From Lepidodermella squamata (lineage: Eukaryota; Gastrotricha): 64,000 bases of DNA. Below the pieces are notes generated by a model. That model saw only the letters and a program-made list of their open reading frames with translations. It made no database searches and was not told the DNA's origin. Of the stretch, positions 25,090 through 36,072 are shown piece by piece. Positions within the stretch are counted from its first letter, which is position 1. Each line of letters starts with the position of its first letter. A program made the position numbers and the translations under genes. Location: contig JBLDXI010000007.1 of NCBI GenBank assembly GCA_047495785.1, positions 3,782,001-3,846,000 of the forward strand, given 5' to 3'.

Positions 25090-25145
25090 AACAATAATTG
25101 TTTTTTTTAACTTTTGTTTCGTGTAGAATTTTAATTATTAAAAAG
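25090..25145 (+). promoter_or_regulatory. Intercistronic spacer with acceptor-like pyrimidine tract
   Basis: The 56-nt gap between the EXOSC3 stop and the next ATG contains a T-rich tract ending TTTCGTGTAG at about 25116-25125. A sequence of this form can serve as a trans-splice acceptor for a downstream cistron. No AATAAA signal or TATA-like element was found. Spliced-leader addition is inference; the splice leader itself is not in the window. Confidence 0.4.
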
Positions 25146-25825
25146 ATGTCGCGAGCTGCTCAAAAGATTGTTCGTCTCAACAAGGCGAAAACCGCGTTCT
25201 TATTGTGCGATATGCAGGAACGATTTCGACCTTTGTCGCAGAAATTCGGCGAAATTGCTGAAGTTTCGAAGCGACTATGCTTGGCAGCGAAAATTTTCAA
25301 ACGTCCGCTGTTTATTTCGGAGCAATACCCTCAAGCTCTAGGGTAAGTAACGACAGCGGTTTTTATTTCTACCAATTTGCCAAAACACGTGAGGAAAAAC
25401 TATTTTTCGTTTCTAGGCCAACGATTCCCGAATTATTGGCTGTTGCTAAAGATCACGCGAAACTGATCTACCCGAAAACTCAATTTTCGATGGTAACGCC
25501 TGAGCTGGAATCACATTTAGCTGGAATTGAATCTGTCGTTTTATTCGGCATTGAAACTCACGTTTGCGTTATGCAGACGTCTTTGGATTTGCTTGCTCGA
25601 GGCATTGACGTGCATCTAGTTGCCGATGCTACGTCAGCCCGTACCCAGGTTGATCGGCACCTGGCCCTGGCGCGATTACGCCAGGCTGGGGCTTGCATCA
25701 CAACTGCCGAGTCTACGATTTTCGACCTGTGTCGAGATAAGAATGCACCGGAATTCAAGACGATTCAACCGCTGGTGAAAAGCTCTTCGCCTGATTCTGG
25801 TCTACTGCCTGGAAAATTCGATTAA
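25146..25825 (+). CDS. Isochorismatase domain-containing protein (ISOC1/ISOC2-like)
   Basis: Two exons, 25146-25342 and 25417-25825, encode 201 residues, about the size of ISOC2. It is a cysteine-hydrolase-fold protein; the animal members have no firmly assigned substrate. The putative triad is visible: Asp in LLCDMQERF, Lys in YPKTQFSM and the nucleophile Cys in ETHVCVMQTSLDLL. Other family blocks are ISEQYPQALGPTIPEL across the splice junction, DATSARTQVDRHLALARLRQ, and a C-terminal PDSGLLPGKFD. It lies directly downstream of EXOSC3 on the same strand. A polyadenylation signal (AATAAA) occurs at 26013-26018. The start chosen is the first ATG in the conserved frame. Confidence 0.93.
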
Positions 25826-26258
25826 TTATTTTTCGAAATAACTTCGCACTTTGGCTCGAAAAGCTTCGAAAATTTTAGTGCTAGAATTGTTTTGAGAGAA
25901 ACATTTTTCACCCGGTAATTACTCCACTTTAAATTCGATCATCTTGCCCAGTGAATGATAGTATTTATTGTTAGTGACAAGGATTATTTGAACATTTCTG
26001 TCAGTTTTTGGAATAAAATCAATGTTTAGATGGCTTGTTGCAGTTTAAAGATCATAGAAAGTCAATCTAACAGGGCTCTCGAACTATCATGGAAAAAATT
26101 CAAAGAAAAAGTAACCAAAACATCATCGTGACTTTATGATATATACAATTTGAAATTTTTTGAAATATTAATTAGCAATCGCTCATATTTCAATTGCTGA
26201 ATTCATAGAACATTTTTATTTCGATGATTTTAGATTTTATATTATATACCTAATAAAG
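25826..26258 (+). other. 3' flank of the ISOC-like gene and upstream of COPS3
   Basis: AT-rich, 433 bp. It contains the AATAAA at 26013-26018 expected for the upstream gene. The rest presumably holds the COPS3 promoter or a trans-splice site (pyrimidine-rich TTTTATTTCGATGATTTTAG ends 28 nt before the COPS3 ATG). No gene is seen. Confidence 0.4.
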
Positions 26259-29200
26259 ATGACATCGCTGGATGCCTTTGTGCAGCGAGTTGTATCGTCC
26301 GAGCGTGAGTCAGACCTCGGCTCTTGGATAAAAAGCAACATCGAACACTTGAAACGCCACACTGTATCTCAAATCGACGTCGCCCTTCAGACTATCGACG
26401 TCCGCCGGGCTTCTCATGCCGTTCTCGCCTTATTGTACGTTTGAAATTACCAAATTTCGTAAATGAATTCCAAGTTCTGCATATTTGTAGGCATGCGAAA
26501 TCGAATTTGGCCGTTCCGGACGAGGAAACTTTCATCGTTCAGATCAGCGAGTTCTTCAGGTCATGCATCGGTGAACAGATTCGACCCCTCGGCCGTTATT
26601 GTAAGTTCTTAGAAAAGCCGCATCGCTAAATTTAACAGCTTGGGTCTCGACACCTAGTAAAAATTTAAAATTTAGATACAGTCAGTTCCAATAGTACGCA
26701 AGCAAAGAAAATACACGGAAAAGTGATTAGAATGAGAGGCGGAGTCATAAAAAATCTAAATTAATTTAATTATTTCAATGGTAATCAAGTATGAATATTT
26801 CATATGTTCAAAATAATCCGGAGAAATTGGTTCAGTCGAGTAAAATGCCGAAAAGTACCAAATCTGTTACCATTGCCGATTCCTGCGATACTTTGAGCGA
26901 CACTTTGACGGTACAAACCTCGAAATAAAAAAAAAACTCAGAGAAAGTTCGAGTTGTACCCAGGAAAATAATTTTTGAATTTTTGAAACGAGTCGATAAT
27001 ACTGATAGTCCGCTTGAATCTCTAGAGAATCGTGTCTTGAAAACCGCATGATCCTAATATGCGCCGAAACGGCAGAAATCGCCGAAACATCATGTTCAAA
27101 TAGGAAAATTCTCAAAATTTGCAGAAAAATAAGGAATCAACGTGCTTCAATTTTGTCAAACTTTCAATTTTTTCGAGGAAATTCAACCTTTGAACGACGA
27201 TAATTTTTCGAAATCTACCCATCGTTACTGAGGAAAATTTGAAAATTATTGCGATTTTTTCGACTGAATTTAGTTGGCGCTTGCTCTTTGAATAGTTTCT
27301 TGTTGTTGAGTTGCTTGTAAAACAATTACTAACCATATTTTGGTTGCATTTTAGTCGCCAATCTGTCGCATTTCTACACGGATCTGCTATGCAAACGGCA
27401 CGAAGCTCTTCGCGGCGTTCAACCGATCGCAATCGCCGTCGAGAAGATGCAACTGCACACGGCGCATCTGACATCGCTGCACTCTGACCTGTGCCAACTC
27501 GCGCTCTCGTCCGGCTGCTTCAAGCCGGTCATGCGCTTTCTCGCCGTCGACTACACGGAGATCAACAACGAAGACGGCCATTTGGATGCCAAGTACGTGC
27601 TGTGCTTCTACTACTACGGCGGCTGCATCTATGCGGCGCGGCGCCTGTTCGACCGGGCCTTGCTCTATTTCGAGCTGGTTCTCACCATTCCGGCCTCCGT
27701 CATGAGCTTCATCATGGTCGATGCGTACAAGAAAATGCTGCTCACTTCGCTCATTGTCAATGGGAAAGGTAATTTATTTGATATACGGCTTGCGATTTTG
27801 TTATTTTGGCCGTTGACGAGTGAAAAGTGGGGTTATGCGAATTTTATGAATTTCTCAGAAAATCTCTTGAAGTAGGCGACGCTCGTCTTCAGTCAGCATC
27901 TACCGTATTTCACCAAAAAATAGCCGTGGCTACTATTTTTTCCGAAACTCTGAAAATGGTCCAAAAAGAGGCAATTATTTGAGGAGCCTATTATTTATTG
28001 GCCATTGGCAAATTTCATCATCGGAAGTCGTTGCGCTGTTGACTTCTCTGTTGTCTGACCCACGCTTCTAGTCTCTCCTCGACATCCGCCAACGCCCACC
28101 ACTTTTAATCCGCTTAGCAGTTTTAGGCGACGCAATTAGGACAGAGCTTCTCCTAAAGGAGACCGAAAAATTGACAATATAATGCTAAAATATTGCTTAG
28201 CTATTACTTTTGAAAGTAATTTCATGCAAATATATAGCCAATATTGTGAGTAATATTTAAGCAATATTGCACGAATAAGGAAGCGCACCCAGCAAATGAA
28301 GATTATAAGTGTCTTGACATTCGTTGTTACAAATCAGAGGGAAGAAACGCCAGAAAACTCTGCCTAACTTTCGAGCATACTCTATTTGGTCAGCAAAATC
28401 ATCGGGATCCCTATCATACGACTGCAACAAGACACGATAATATAAATGGTAAACAATGAGTAAGAGGAATATTTCATCGGATAAAACGGAAGCTAACAAA
28501 TGGGAGGGGGGGGGGCGTAAAAAAGTCGATGTTTAGCAAACCATTTCGATAGATCTTTTCTTTGCATTCCTCTGATTCGAACAGTGATGAGCTGAAGAGG
28601 TCAAGTTAGAAGAGCCTTCACCGTTAATTCGATATTAAGCGCAGATGCGGAACAACAGAATACAAGCATAAATCAAAACTTACCTAATATGATTCAGATC
28701 AGGTTTATTCAGACCCTGCTCGATCAAGGCAGGAAGGTGCTCTTCCATCCAACGGACGCAGATGGATGCGCCGAGGTAAGGAAAAAATCTTTAACAAACT
28801 ATCGACTTGAATCCCTAGATTTCCATACCAGACTGTAATTGAGAAATCTTATAATTGACAATTATAGAAGAATTGACATACTTCGTAGCCGACCCCGGCG
28901 GCTAAGCAAGAGGATTCCTGCTCCAATAATAATTCCAAGAAGGCATGCACTCGCCAAAGTAACAACCACAATAATCAGGACATACTCCTCATTCATCTAG
29001 TAAGTTAAATCCATAAAACCCGGCAATATAACAAAAGCAGGAGCAGGAGTTTGCAAAAAGCGATCTTCAAGCATGTCATCAAAACCGGTTACAATTAAGA
29101 AGAGATGCCTCTCGAGCGAAACATGACTACTCATCACCAAACCCATCATACATGACAAACCATTTGAAAATGGAAATTTGGAATAGTTCTCATTAATGCA

Positions 29201-30835
29201 CTAGACATTACACGAGTATATGTGAGATAAAACGAAAAACGATGGGAAACGCCAAGGTCCAAACAATGCATAGGTTCAACAGGTGTTTGAGCGAGAACGT
29301 CAATGAAGTCGAGCAATGGAAAGTAGCCTACAACAGCACACAGTTGACCGCAATTTGTCTCGGCGATAAGCACTCGAGTGGCTATTGGCTGGCTGGGTCG
29401 TCAATGTGGGAACCGCGAACGGACGAATTAGCGAATTGCCGCATTGACGACTTGGAAGGGAGCCCGTGTGCGACGATACTAGCCATCAGATGGTGGGAGT
29501 CGTGCTGGGCTGAGCAGACTAGGTGCAGCCGTATTGCCTGCTCGTCCGAGGGCGATGGCACCCGCGCCTCCAGCAATTACCGGTGCCGAAAGGTCGATGT
29601 GCGCTGAGGTAGCTAGAGGTCCACCCTGAGGTGGAGCAACAATCTCACTAGAATAGCGGCGTTCATGCCTCGTTCAGCCTGCAAAGCTAGAAGATGATGA
29701 CGACAAGAGTTGAAACATTTATTGACTTGTCTGCGCTTCTTCGGAGCACCCACGAAGCCATCGAGACGCGCTACGAGACGATTCTCCATTGAGGTGAAAT
29801 TGTATGAGGTTTTAGAAATTGGCTGTTCTGCTGCGGGAACAGCAACCAGCTTCACGCGCTGTTTGGGTGGGGGCGCCATAATCGAACTAGCCGCAGGAGA
29901 TTGTGCAGGCGAGATAGGCTCAGGCGAACTTGCCACACTACCGCTGGCTGAAGGACCTGGGGACTGCGCCACCTCTGGCGGGCCTGACGATGGAGCGGCC
30001 GCACCGCTAGCCCTTTTATTCTCATTAACAAATCCATATTAGTTCCTTTTCGCGAAATTTCGGACGACATCGGCTCGCAAAATCCAAGATTGTTTCAAAC
30101 GCCTTCATAAATTGCTCCGAATCCCAACTGTGAAATTCGGACCTGATAGACTGGTTGTGGATAAAATCAGCAGGCTGACATCAGCTACTACAGAAAAGGC
30201 CCGTGCCTACTAGTTGTAAAATAATCTGTACGTGTCGTTGGAATACTTTCCGATTTCAACTAGGTCTGATCTGTGCTAAAATTTTATCTATAATTTTAGG
30301 CGATGCATCACTCGAAGTCATGATTTCTCGCTACGTGCGCCGACAGGCTCAACTGCTGGCCCAGCCGTACGTCGACCTCGCTCAAGCCTTCCAGACCGAA
30401 AATCTCTCTCGCCTAAGCCACGTCATCGAGAAAGAGCGCGACGTGTTCGTGGCTGATCGCAATCTCGGCCTCGTGAAATACGTGAAAAAGGCGCTCGAAA
30501 AGCAGACCATCAAAAAGCTAGCCCGGGCCTACGTCACGCTGTCGCTGGCTGAAGTGTCGAAACAGATCAGCTATCAAAACCCGAGCGATGCGGCTGAACT
30601 GCTGTCGGCTATGGTCGAGCAGGGCGAGATTGATGCGCGCATCGATGAGCAGCAACAGGTGGTCATCTTCTCGTCCGACGCCTCGCAGCGTTTCGAGGCC
30701 AGCGACGCTGCACAGGCGAAAATCGACGCTGAAGCGCGGTATCTTATCGAGGTGCTTAAACAGATCCGTGCGGTTGACGAATCGCTGGAAACGAACCAGC
30801 AATGGCTGAAAAAGGTTGCCAGTGGGCAGGATTGA
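26259..30835 (+). CDS. COPS3: COP9 signalosome complex subunit 3
   Basis: Four exons, 26259-26434, 26491-26600, 27355-27768 and 30300-30835, encode 411 residues, close to human CSN3 (423). CSN3 is a scaffold subunit of the COP9 signalosome, which removes NEDD8 from cullin-RING ligases. Family blocks include DVALQTIDVRRASHAVLALL, EKMQLHTAHLTSLHSDLCQL, the CFKPVMRFL helical repeat, DAKYVLCFYYYGGCIYAARR and, in exon 4, a PCI/winged-helix region with GLVKYVKKALEKQTIKKLAR, YVTLSLAEVSKQI and a MVEQGEIDARID wing. Exons 3 and 4 use GC-rich, codon-biased sequence unlike the introns. The last intron is 2.5 kb and carries a decayed transposon. AATAAA occurs at 30972-30977. Confidence 0.95.
28257..30070 (-). 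mobile_element. Decayed DNA-transposon transposase inside COPS3 intron 3
   Basis: Several minus-strand open frames are interspersed over this stretch. Two look like transposase pieces: FIDVLAQTPVEPMHCLDLGVS (29146-29373) resembles the PxxxMHxxxLG block of animal CACTA/EnSpm-type transposases, and FFPLICNNECQDTYNLHLL (28257-28499) resembles their NxHLLxHL block further downstream. The order on the minus strand is as expected. An upstream Pro/Ser-rich frame (29613-29972, plus an extension to about 30030) could be its N-terminal part. No terminal repeats or target duplication were located, so the ends are approximate. The frames are separate, and I could not tell introns from damage. The family assignment is tentative. 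Confidence 0.4.
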
Positions 30836-31469
30836 ATCCGCTGAAACTTTCAATGAATTATTTACTCTTGATATACTGCTGTAAATTCTGTTTTGAATGT
30901 TTAAAGCATGGAAAAATGCTGATTGATATGACCCGGTTGTGGCTGAACCAGCCTTGTGGTTGTAAAACTGAAATAAATGAATGATTTTCGTGGTTATTTA
31001 GAGTGTTTTAGAGTCAGACAACAGAACAGATGGCTGATCTAAAATCGGTGTTTCCAGCTCTGTATTGAGTGTTGGATCAAGAGCAGTTTTTCCAAGCCCA
31101 ATTGTGAAAACCTCCTGTGCCACTTGTTTAGGTTCGGGACAAAGAACTACATAGAGTCTTGCCCACTGAGCTGATGAATTTTCTACGGCTTATTCTTTTT
31201 GACATAACCAAGTACAGGGATAGGATTTCTGCGACTTGCATCCCGTATTGCATATTTTCGTGGTTAGAAATATACATAAGAAATGTGATGAATGAATACG
31301 AAATATCAACTACTTCAACAGTCAACAGTGTCTAGTTATTAGATGGAACCATTGCTTCGTTGAATAAATTTATACAGCCTTTTAGAGTACTGAGCGTTCG
31401 TAAAAAATTTCAGGCCTCAATCGATCACAATTGAATTAGTCGATCGGTGTCAAGCAATCGACATTCATT
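30836..31469. other. Convergent 3' flanks of COPS3 and the GABA-B-like receptor gene
   Basis: This holds the presumed COPS3 3' UTR with AATAAA at 30972-30977 and the 3' flank of the minus-strand receptor. No coding sequence is seen. Confidence 0.5.
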
Positions 31470-34169
31470 TTACAATGACGCAACATCCAGTTCTTGATGA
31501 TACGTAACGCGTTTCGGCTGTTTGGTCCATAGATCGTCCTTGAAGCCGCCGTCACCTGCTGAAAACACGTAAGCTAATGACAGGGCAAACAAAGGAAAAG
31601 CAAACCTCCAGCGCCTTGACACTGTGACTCTTTGACCTCTTGGTTGACTTCATTCTTTCTGCTGCTTTCCTGGCTAATTCCATCTTGAAGCTTGTTGAGC
31701 GCCGCAGCAATTGTTGTTCGATTATGAATCGTCTTCGCCAATTTTTTCGCAATTTCAAGTACGCCCCTATTGAAACGCGAAAATACGATGACTTCGACTG
31801 CAATGGTGGCAACGAAAATAACGCCGCATGTCAGGCCAAAGTTGGAATTTGGATCATCCAAGGAAAAGCTGAGCGAAAAACCACGTGTGATTATGGTTAC
31901 ATAGCTAAATGTGGACTATCCTGCTGATACCTCAAAACAGTAGCTACGATTGTAGCCACAGTCGTAACGTAGATGCATAGACCAATTTGGCGTGAGTCAT
32001 TCAGCTCTCCAATAGAAACGTTCCTAGTGGCAAATGAGACGAAGCTGCCGAACATCAACGCTAAGCCCTGTGGTCGAAGATGAGAGTCTGAATTCATTTG
32101 ATTTAACAAAAATTTACCTGAAAAGCTGCCGTAATGTAGAACAGTTCATTCGCATGATTTGAGTTACACTTTCTCAAGATGTGCTGCGTCACTGTATCGA
32201 TCTCAGGTTGCTGAATAGTCGTAGCGATTACGATGACATTCAAAGGTTCTAAGAAGAACCAGATCGAAACGATACCCATGTTAAAAATAGTCCAAATGGC
32301 AATGCCAGTAAGAAGCTGCCAGTCTTGGATGGAGAAATGCTTTCTAACCCTGGTGAAAATGAGGAAAATTCTGAAAGATTTTGCGAAAAGTCCCCCGAAT
32401 AGAGTACAGAAGCCGAAGAGCAGGAGTAGTGATCGGGCCATGCAAAACTTCGCCAGCAGGCCTTCGGCATTGGTAGCTGAGAATGGCAGACTCAAGTGGA
32501 TAGAGGCACAGCCGACAAGCATCAGAAGCACAATCTGTAAGGGTACTTGTGAAACCGATAACATATTAATGAAAAACATTGACCATACCTTAGGTGACAA
32601 CATGCGAATCTGCGGCTCTTTCATCTTTTTCAATATCGCCACTGAATAAGTTATTGCTGAGGCCAGTCCAAGCCCTGCCAAAATACATGCCGACATGTAC
32701 AACCCATCTGACACTTGAAGATCGGTAACAACTCGGATGACAGTATCTGAGGGAGGTCGATTGTCGGGAGTCCGCCACTTGATGTCACCCTTGTACACAG
32801 ACAACCCGGTAGATTGCGTGTACCAGAAAACAGCCTCGCGCGTGTTGTTGAAATCGCGGAACATTGAAATGTAGTTGAAAATCCGCTCATTGGTTACGTT
32901 GTCGAACCGATATTGGCCTTTAAAGCCAGAAAATTTCAGCTGGCGGATTTTCTCGACGAATATCTGCGCAACCAGGCTTTGATTCTCTGACGAGAGTTTT
33001 TGAAACGATCCCAGCCTGTATTCTGGTGGCAACTTTCGCCTAATCAATTCTTCTTCGGTTAAATTGAGCCCTAGAGCTGCAATAACCGCGTTGTCGTAGC
33101 AAACCGGGCTGTACATGAGGCTAGCGTCGGAAATGGTGATATTTGACTCGTCGAAAACATTTCTCTTCATCTCGTCGTTGACTTCCTTCAAAGTGCGGTT
33201 AACTGCCGGAATTCGATAATTCGAATTTCCATCGGGGAATTCTCCAACGTAGAACATGCCATCGAAGACGTCGTCCAGCTGCTTCAGGGTGCAATCTGTC
33301 GTCCGCCAAACTTCTTCAGGACGCCACCAGTACGACATGAGGTAAGCCACATTGATCCAAACATACTTAGGCCCGTGCATTCCCAGCTTGTATGCTTGGC
33401 ACCCTGCATCCGCAGCAGTCAAGATGTAGTTTTGACTGAAGGCGAAGAAAATGATGCGGGCATCCTCAGCCTTTAATCGTTCTAGTGATTCCTTTGCAGA
33501 ATCGAGCCAACTGTCAACCCTAGGAACTGAGATGTTGTTTTCCCGCAGATAAGCGACAAGGGCCTGTTCATCCTCTAGGAACCCCAAGCTAGATCGGCCT
33601 GTTTGGTACAGCGCGAATACTCGTTTCCAGCCAAATTGGCGCAAGAATGCCAGTCTGGCCGGGTTGTATTCAGCCATGCCTGGCTCAAGGCGGAAAAAGT
33701 TGGAATACGCGTTCTCCAGACTTGATATTCGCTTCTCCTTCGGAGCACTGCCACATCCGTAAGCGATCTGCACGGCATTACGCATTTTAGCGACAGGGGC
33801 TACTACTTCGCACTCTGCACCACAAATCGGTCCGATGAGGGCAAGAGCTGGTGGCAAGCCGTCTTTTCGGTTTCTGTCAATCATTGTCATCATTGCGTCG
33901 ACAGTCAGAGGCTCGCTGCATTCAGTATTAGCCCAAGTGAAAGCTAGATCGTAATCAGGCAGAACTTGGCCATAGCGGTTGATGTCCCTAACTGCCATCT
34001 CCGACGCTCTCAAGCAGAGCTGTTCAGACGGCAAGCTACCGAACAGAAGGTAGAAGCCGCCAATGGAGACTTTTGGCTTCCCGCTGCTAATACTAACAAT
34101 TAATGCGTTTAAGAGTACGACCTCAAAAAGAACTGATGCTGGAAGAAGGGAGAATAGACCCATCTTCAT
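31470..34169 (-). CDS. GABA-B-like class C G-protein-coupled receptor (receptor 1)
   Basis: Four exons, 32118-34169, 31931-32067, 31606-31868 and 31470-31558, give 846 residues. A signal peptide (about residues 1-26, MKMGLFSLL...) precedes an ANF-receptor/Venus-flytrap domain (about 30-470) with LIGPICGAECEVVAPVA, QIAYGCGSAP, FRLEPG and LRQFGWKRVFALYQ. The seven-helix domain starts near SDGLYMSACILAGLG. Helix 3 and its loop (LLLLFGFCTLFGGLFAKSFR), IWFFLEPLNVIV, GLALMFGSFVSFATRNV plus ELNDSRQIGLCIY, and the last helix region match GABA-B receptors specifically. The C-tail is short and partly helical. Introns are 50, 62 and 47 nt. GABA-B receptors are obligate heterodimers; ligand residues were not checked. 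It may pair with the neighbouring receptor, but this is speculation. The ATG at 34169 gives a proper signal peptide. Confidence 0.88.
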
Positions 34170-35327
34170 ATTATCATCTCTGAAAACTGAACCTTTAGCG
34201 GCGCTCACAAAAATGCAGCTTTAATTAGTATTCTTCCATTGAAAACACGTTTTAAAAATTCGGTCTTTCAGGGATCAACCCTGCCGCGGATCATCAGATC
34301 GGCATTCCATGATATTTGAGCTCATGGGCAGCTAATTTAGAGAACAATCGCAAAATAAGCCGAGACGAAGCAGAGGCGACGTATCTGATTTCATCCAGAA
34401 ACTAGCCATATTACTCAGCTACTTTCTCTGCTGCCAATCTGAATTCATGGCATTTGAAACGCTAATAGTAATAAGCTCGAGCGCATTAGAAAATATGCAC
34501 TCGCAACCCGAAACTCACATATAAGAATAAGATACCTACAAACTTGCTGTTGCATCTTCCATTGATGGCTGTATTCCCATTTTTACGGCTTTTATTGCCT
34601 GGGTTTCTCGGAAGAACTAAGCCTAAATTTAGCGAAAATGTGTCGATTGCATCAATGTGAAGCAATTAATATACAATATCCATAATTTGATAAGATGTTT
34701 CTTTTTTGAAATTTTTAATGTAAACAACAGCGCGAAGAATTTGCGACCATTTTCCTTTTTTATTTGAGAGTCAGATGACGTCGAAACGTCACAATCTCAA
34801 ATAAAAAAGGAAAATGGTCGCAAATTCTTCGCGCTGTTGTTTACATTAAAAATATCCATAATGTATTTCGGTATTTTTTTTGTTCATTCAGTCATTCATA
34901 AAACAGCGATAAATTTCCTGATTTAGAGGCTTTTAAATTAGCCTTGAGCTGATTTTCGCCGTAACCCCACTCTACTAGGCAATTCGATCTGCTACCTCTG
35001 ATCACCGAATCGATTTTCCTTTTCACACTTGACGAATTGAATAAGTGTGTGAGTTGTTAAATAAACGTACATTATATTGAATCGCAATACTCGACGTTCT
35101 CCAAATTTAATTGAGATTTCATGTTCTGATATCCAGCCTCTTGTTGTCACGACATAGGACATTTAGCCCGTCGCGTATCGATCAAAATGAGGTGAGAGCA
35201 ACCTTCCAACACTAATAATGATTGAAAATAGATGCTGGGTATGCTTAGCAAAAATTATTCCTCGCTCAGTATTACAAAAAATTCCCATATCAGGTGGAGA
35301 ATTTCATGATTTATAACCGAGCGCATT
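34170..35327. other. Intergenic region between receptor 1 and the secreted-protein gene
   Basis: AT-rich region upstream of the minus-strand receptor and of the plus-strand secreted-protein gene, so it should hold both promoters. It contains the 143-bp palindrome described separately at 34711-34853. No other coding sequence is seen. Confidence 0.5.
34711..34853. repeat. Perfect 59-bp inverted repeat with 25-nt spacer
   Basis: Arms 34711-34769 and 34795-34853 are exact reverse complements (arm starts ATTTTTAATGTAAACAACAG). The spacer contains a second small palindrome, TGACGT/ACGTCA. A 12-bp direct repeat, AATATCCATAAT, occurs at 34675-34686 and overlaps the right end at 34851-34862; this may be a duplicated target or coincidence. 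Sequence identity of the arms implies recent origin. It is probably a foldback/MITE-type element; no coding sequence is present. Confidence 0.9.
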
Positions 35328-35923
35328 ATGCTCTCATGCCTGACAATCGTTGTCGTTAGTTGTGCCTTTCAGCTGGCTGGTGCATCTTCTCCAGATGGGC
35401 TACAAGCCTTTGCCAGAGCGAAAGCTAAAAATTTAATAGTTCAGAAAGTTGGCTTCTCGAACATATATTACCAACAACCAGCAACTAACAAACCAGTGTT
35501 GGCCCTTCAAACCAGTTCGCCAAATCCAACTCTTACCCTGAAAATTGGCTCGGCGAAATCTCTGAATAATCAGCCAGCTTTGGCTTTCAAAGGAAAAGTG
35601 ATCAACGATGAGAGAACGAAGCTAATCCAAGGTATAATTTCCTTGTTTCTTTATTCTTCCATTTTATTGACCGGCTTGTTGTTGTAGGAATTGTGGGTAA
35701 GCAAGTTTTGAGTTTGATGCAGCGATCGCCTGACAAGTTCAAACAGCTGCCTGAAGCTATGAAACAGGAGCTGATACGAAAAATGCGTCTGACCCGGTGT
35801 ATGGCTATCACGCAGTCGCGCTCGCATTGCGAAAAAGAGACAGCTTCGAATTTATTCGCCCGTCACAAGGCAAAAAACATCATGGCTGGGAAATACGATA
35901 AAGAAGTTTTGTCTCAGTTGTGA
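35328..35923 (+). CDS. Small secreted protein of unknown function
   Basis: Two exons, 35328-35631 and 35688-35923, encode 179 residues. The first 19 residues (MLSCLTIVVVSCAFQLAGA) form a good signal peptide. The remainder is basic and polar, with a Ser/Leu/Lys-rich middle and a helical, Lys/Arg-rich C-terminal half containing two cysteines (in RLTRCMAITQSRSHCEK) that could pair. No family is recognised. It lies on the plus strand between two minus-strand GABA-B-like receptor genes, 149 nt from the 3' end of receptor 2. The intron is 56 nt with canonical ends. It may act outside the cell; a link to the receptors is only suggested by position. Confidence 0.7.
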
Positions 35924-36072
35924 ACGTATAATAATATTTAACTACAACAGTAAAAATTTGATTTATTGAAGAAGAGGGCAGCCTTCTGTGAGAAAGCAGC
36001 CCGCAGCTTTCAATCGATTCGAGCTAAACCATATCATATTATTACTCTTTAGCGATAAAATGCGCATTCAGC

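Noticed and set aside
29242-29607. 121-codon plus-strand frame in COPS3 intron 3
   Set aside because: Antisense of the transposase-like frame carrying the PMHCLDLGVS block; shadow.
32233-32649. 138-codon plus-strand frame over receptor 1
   Set aside because: Antisense of the seven-helix exon.
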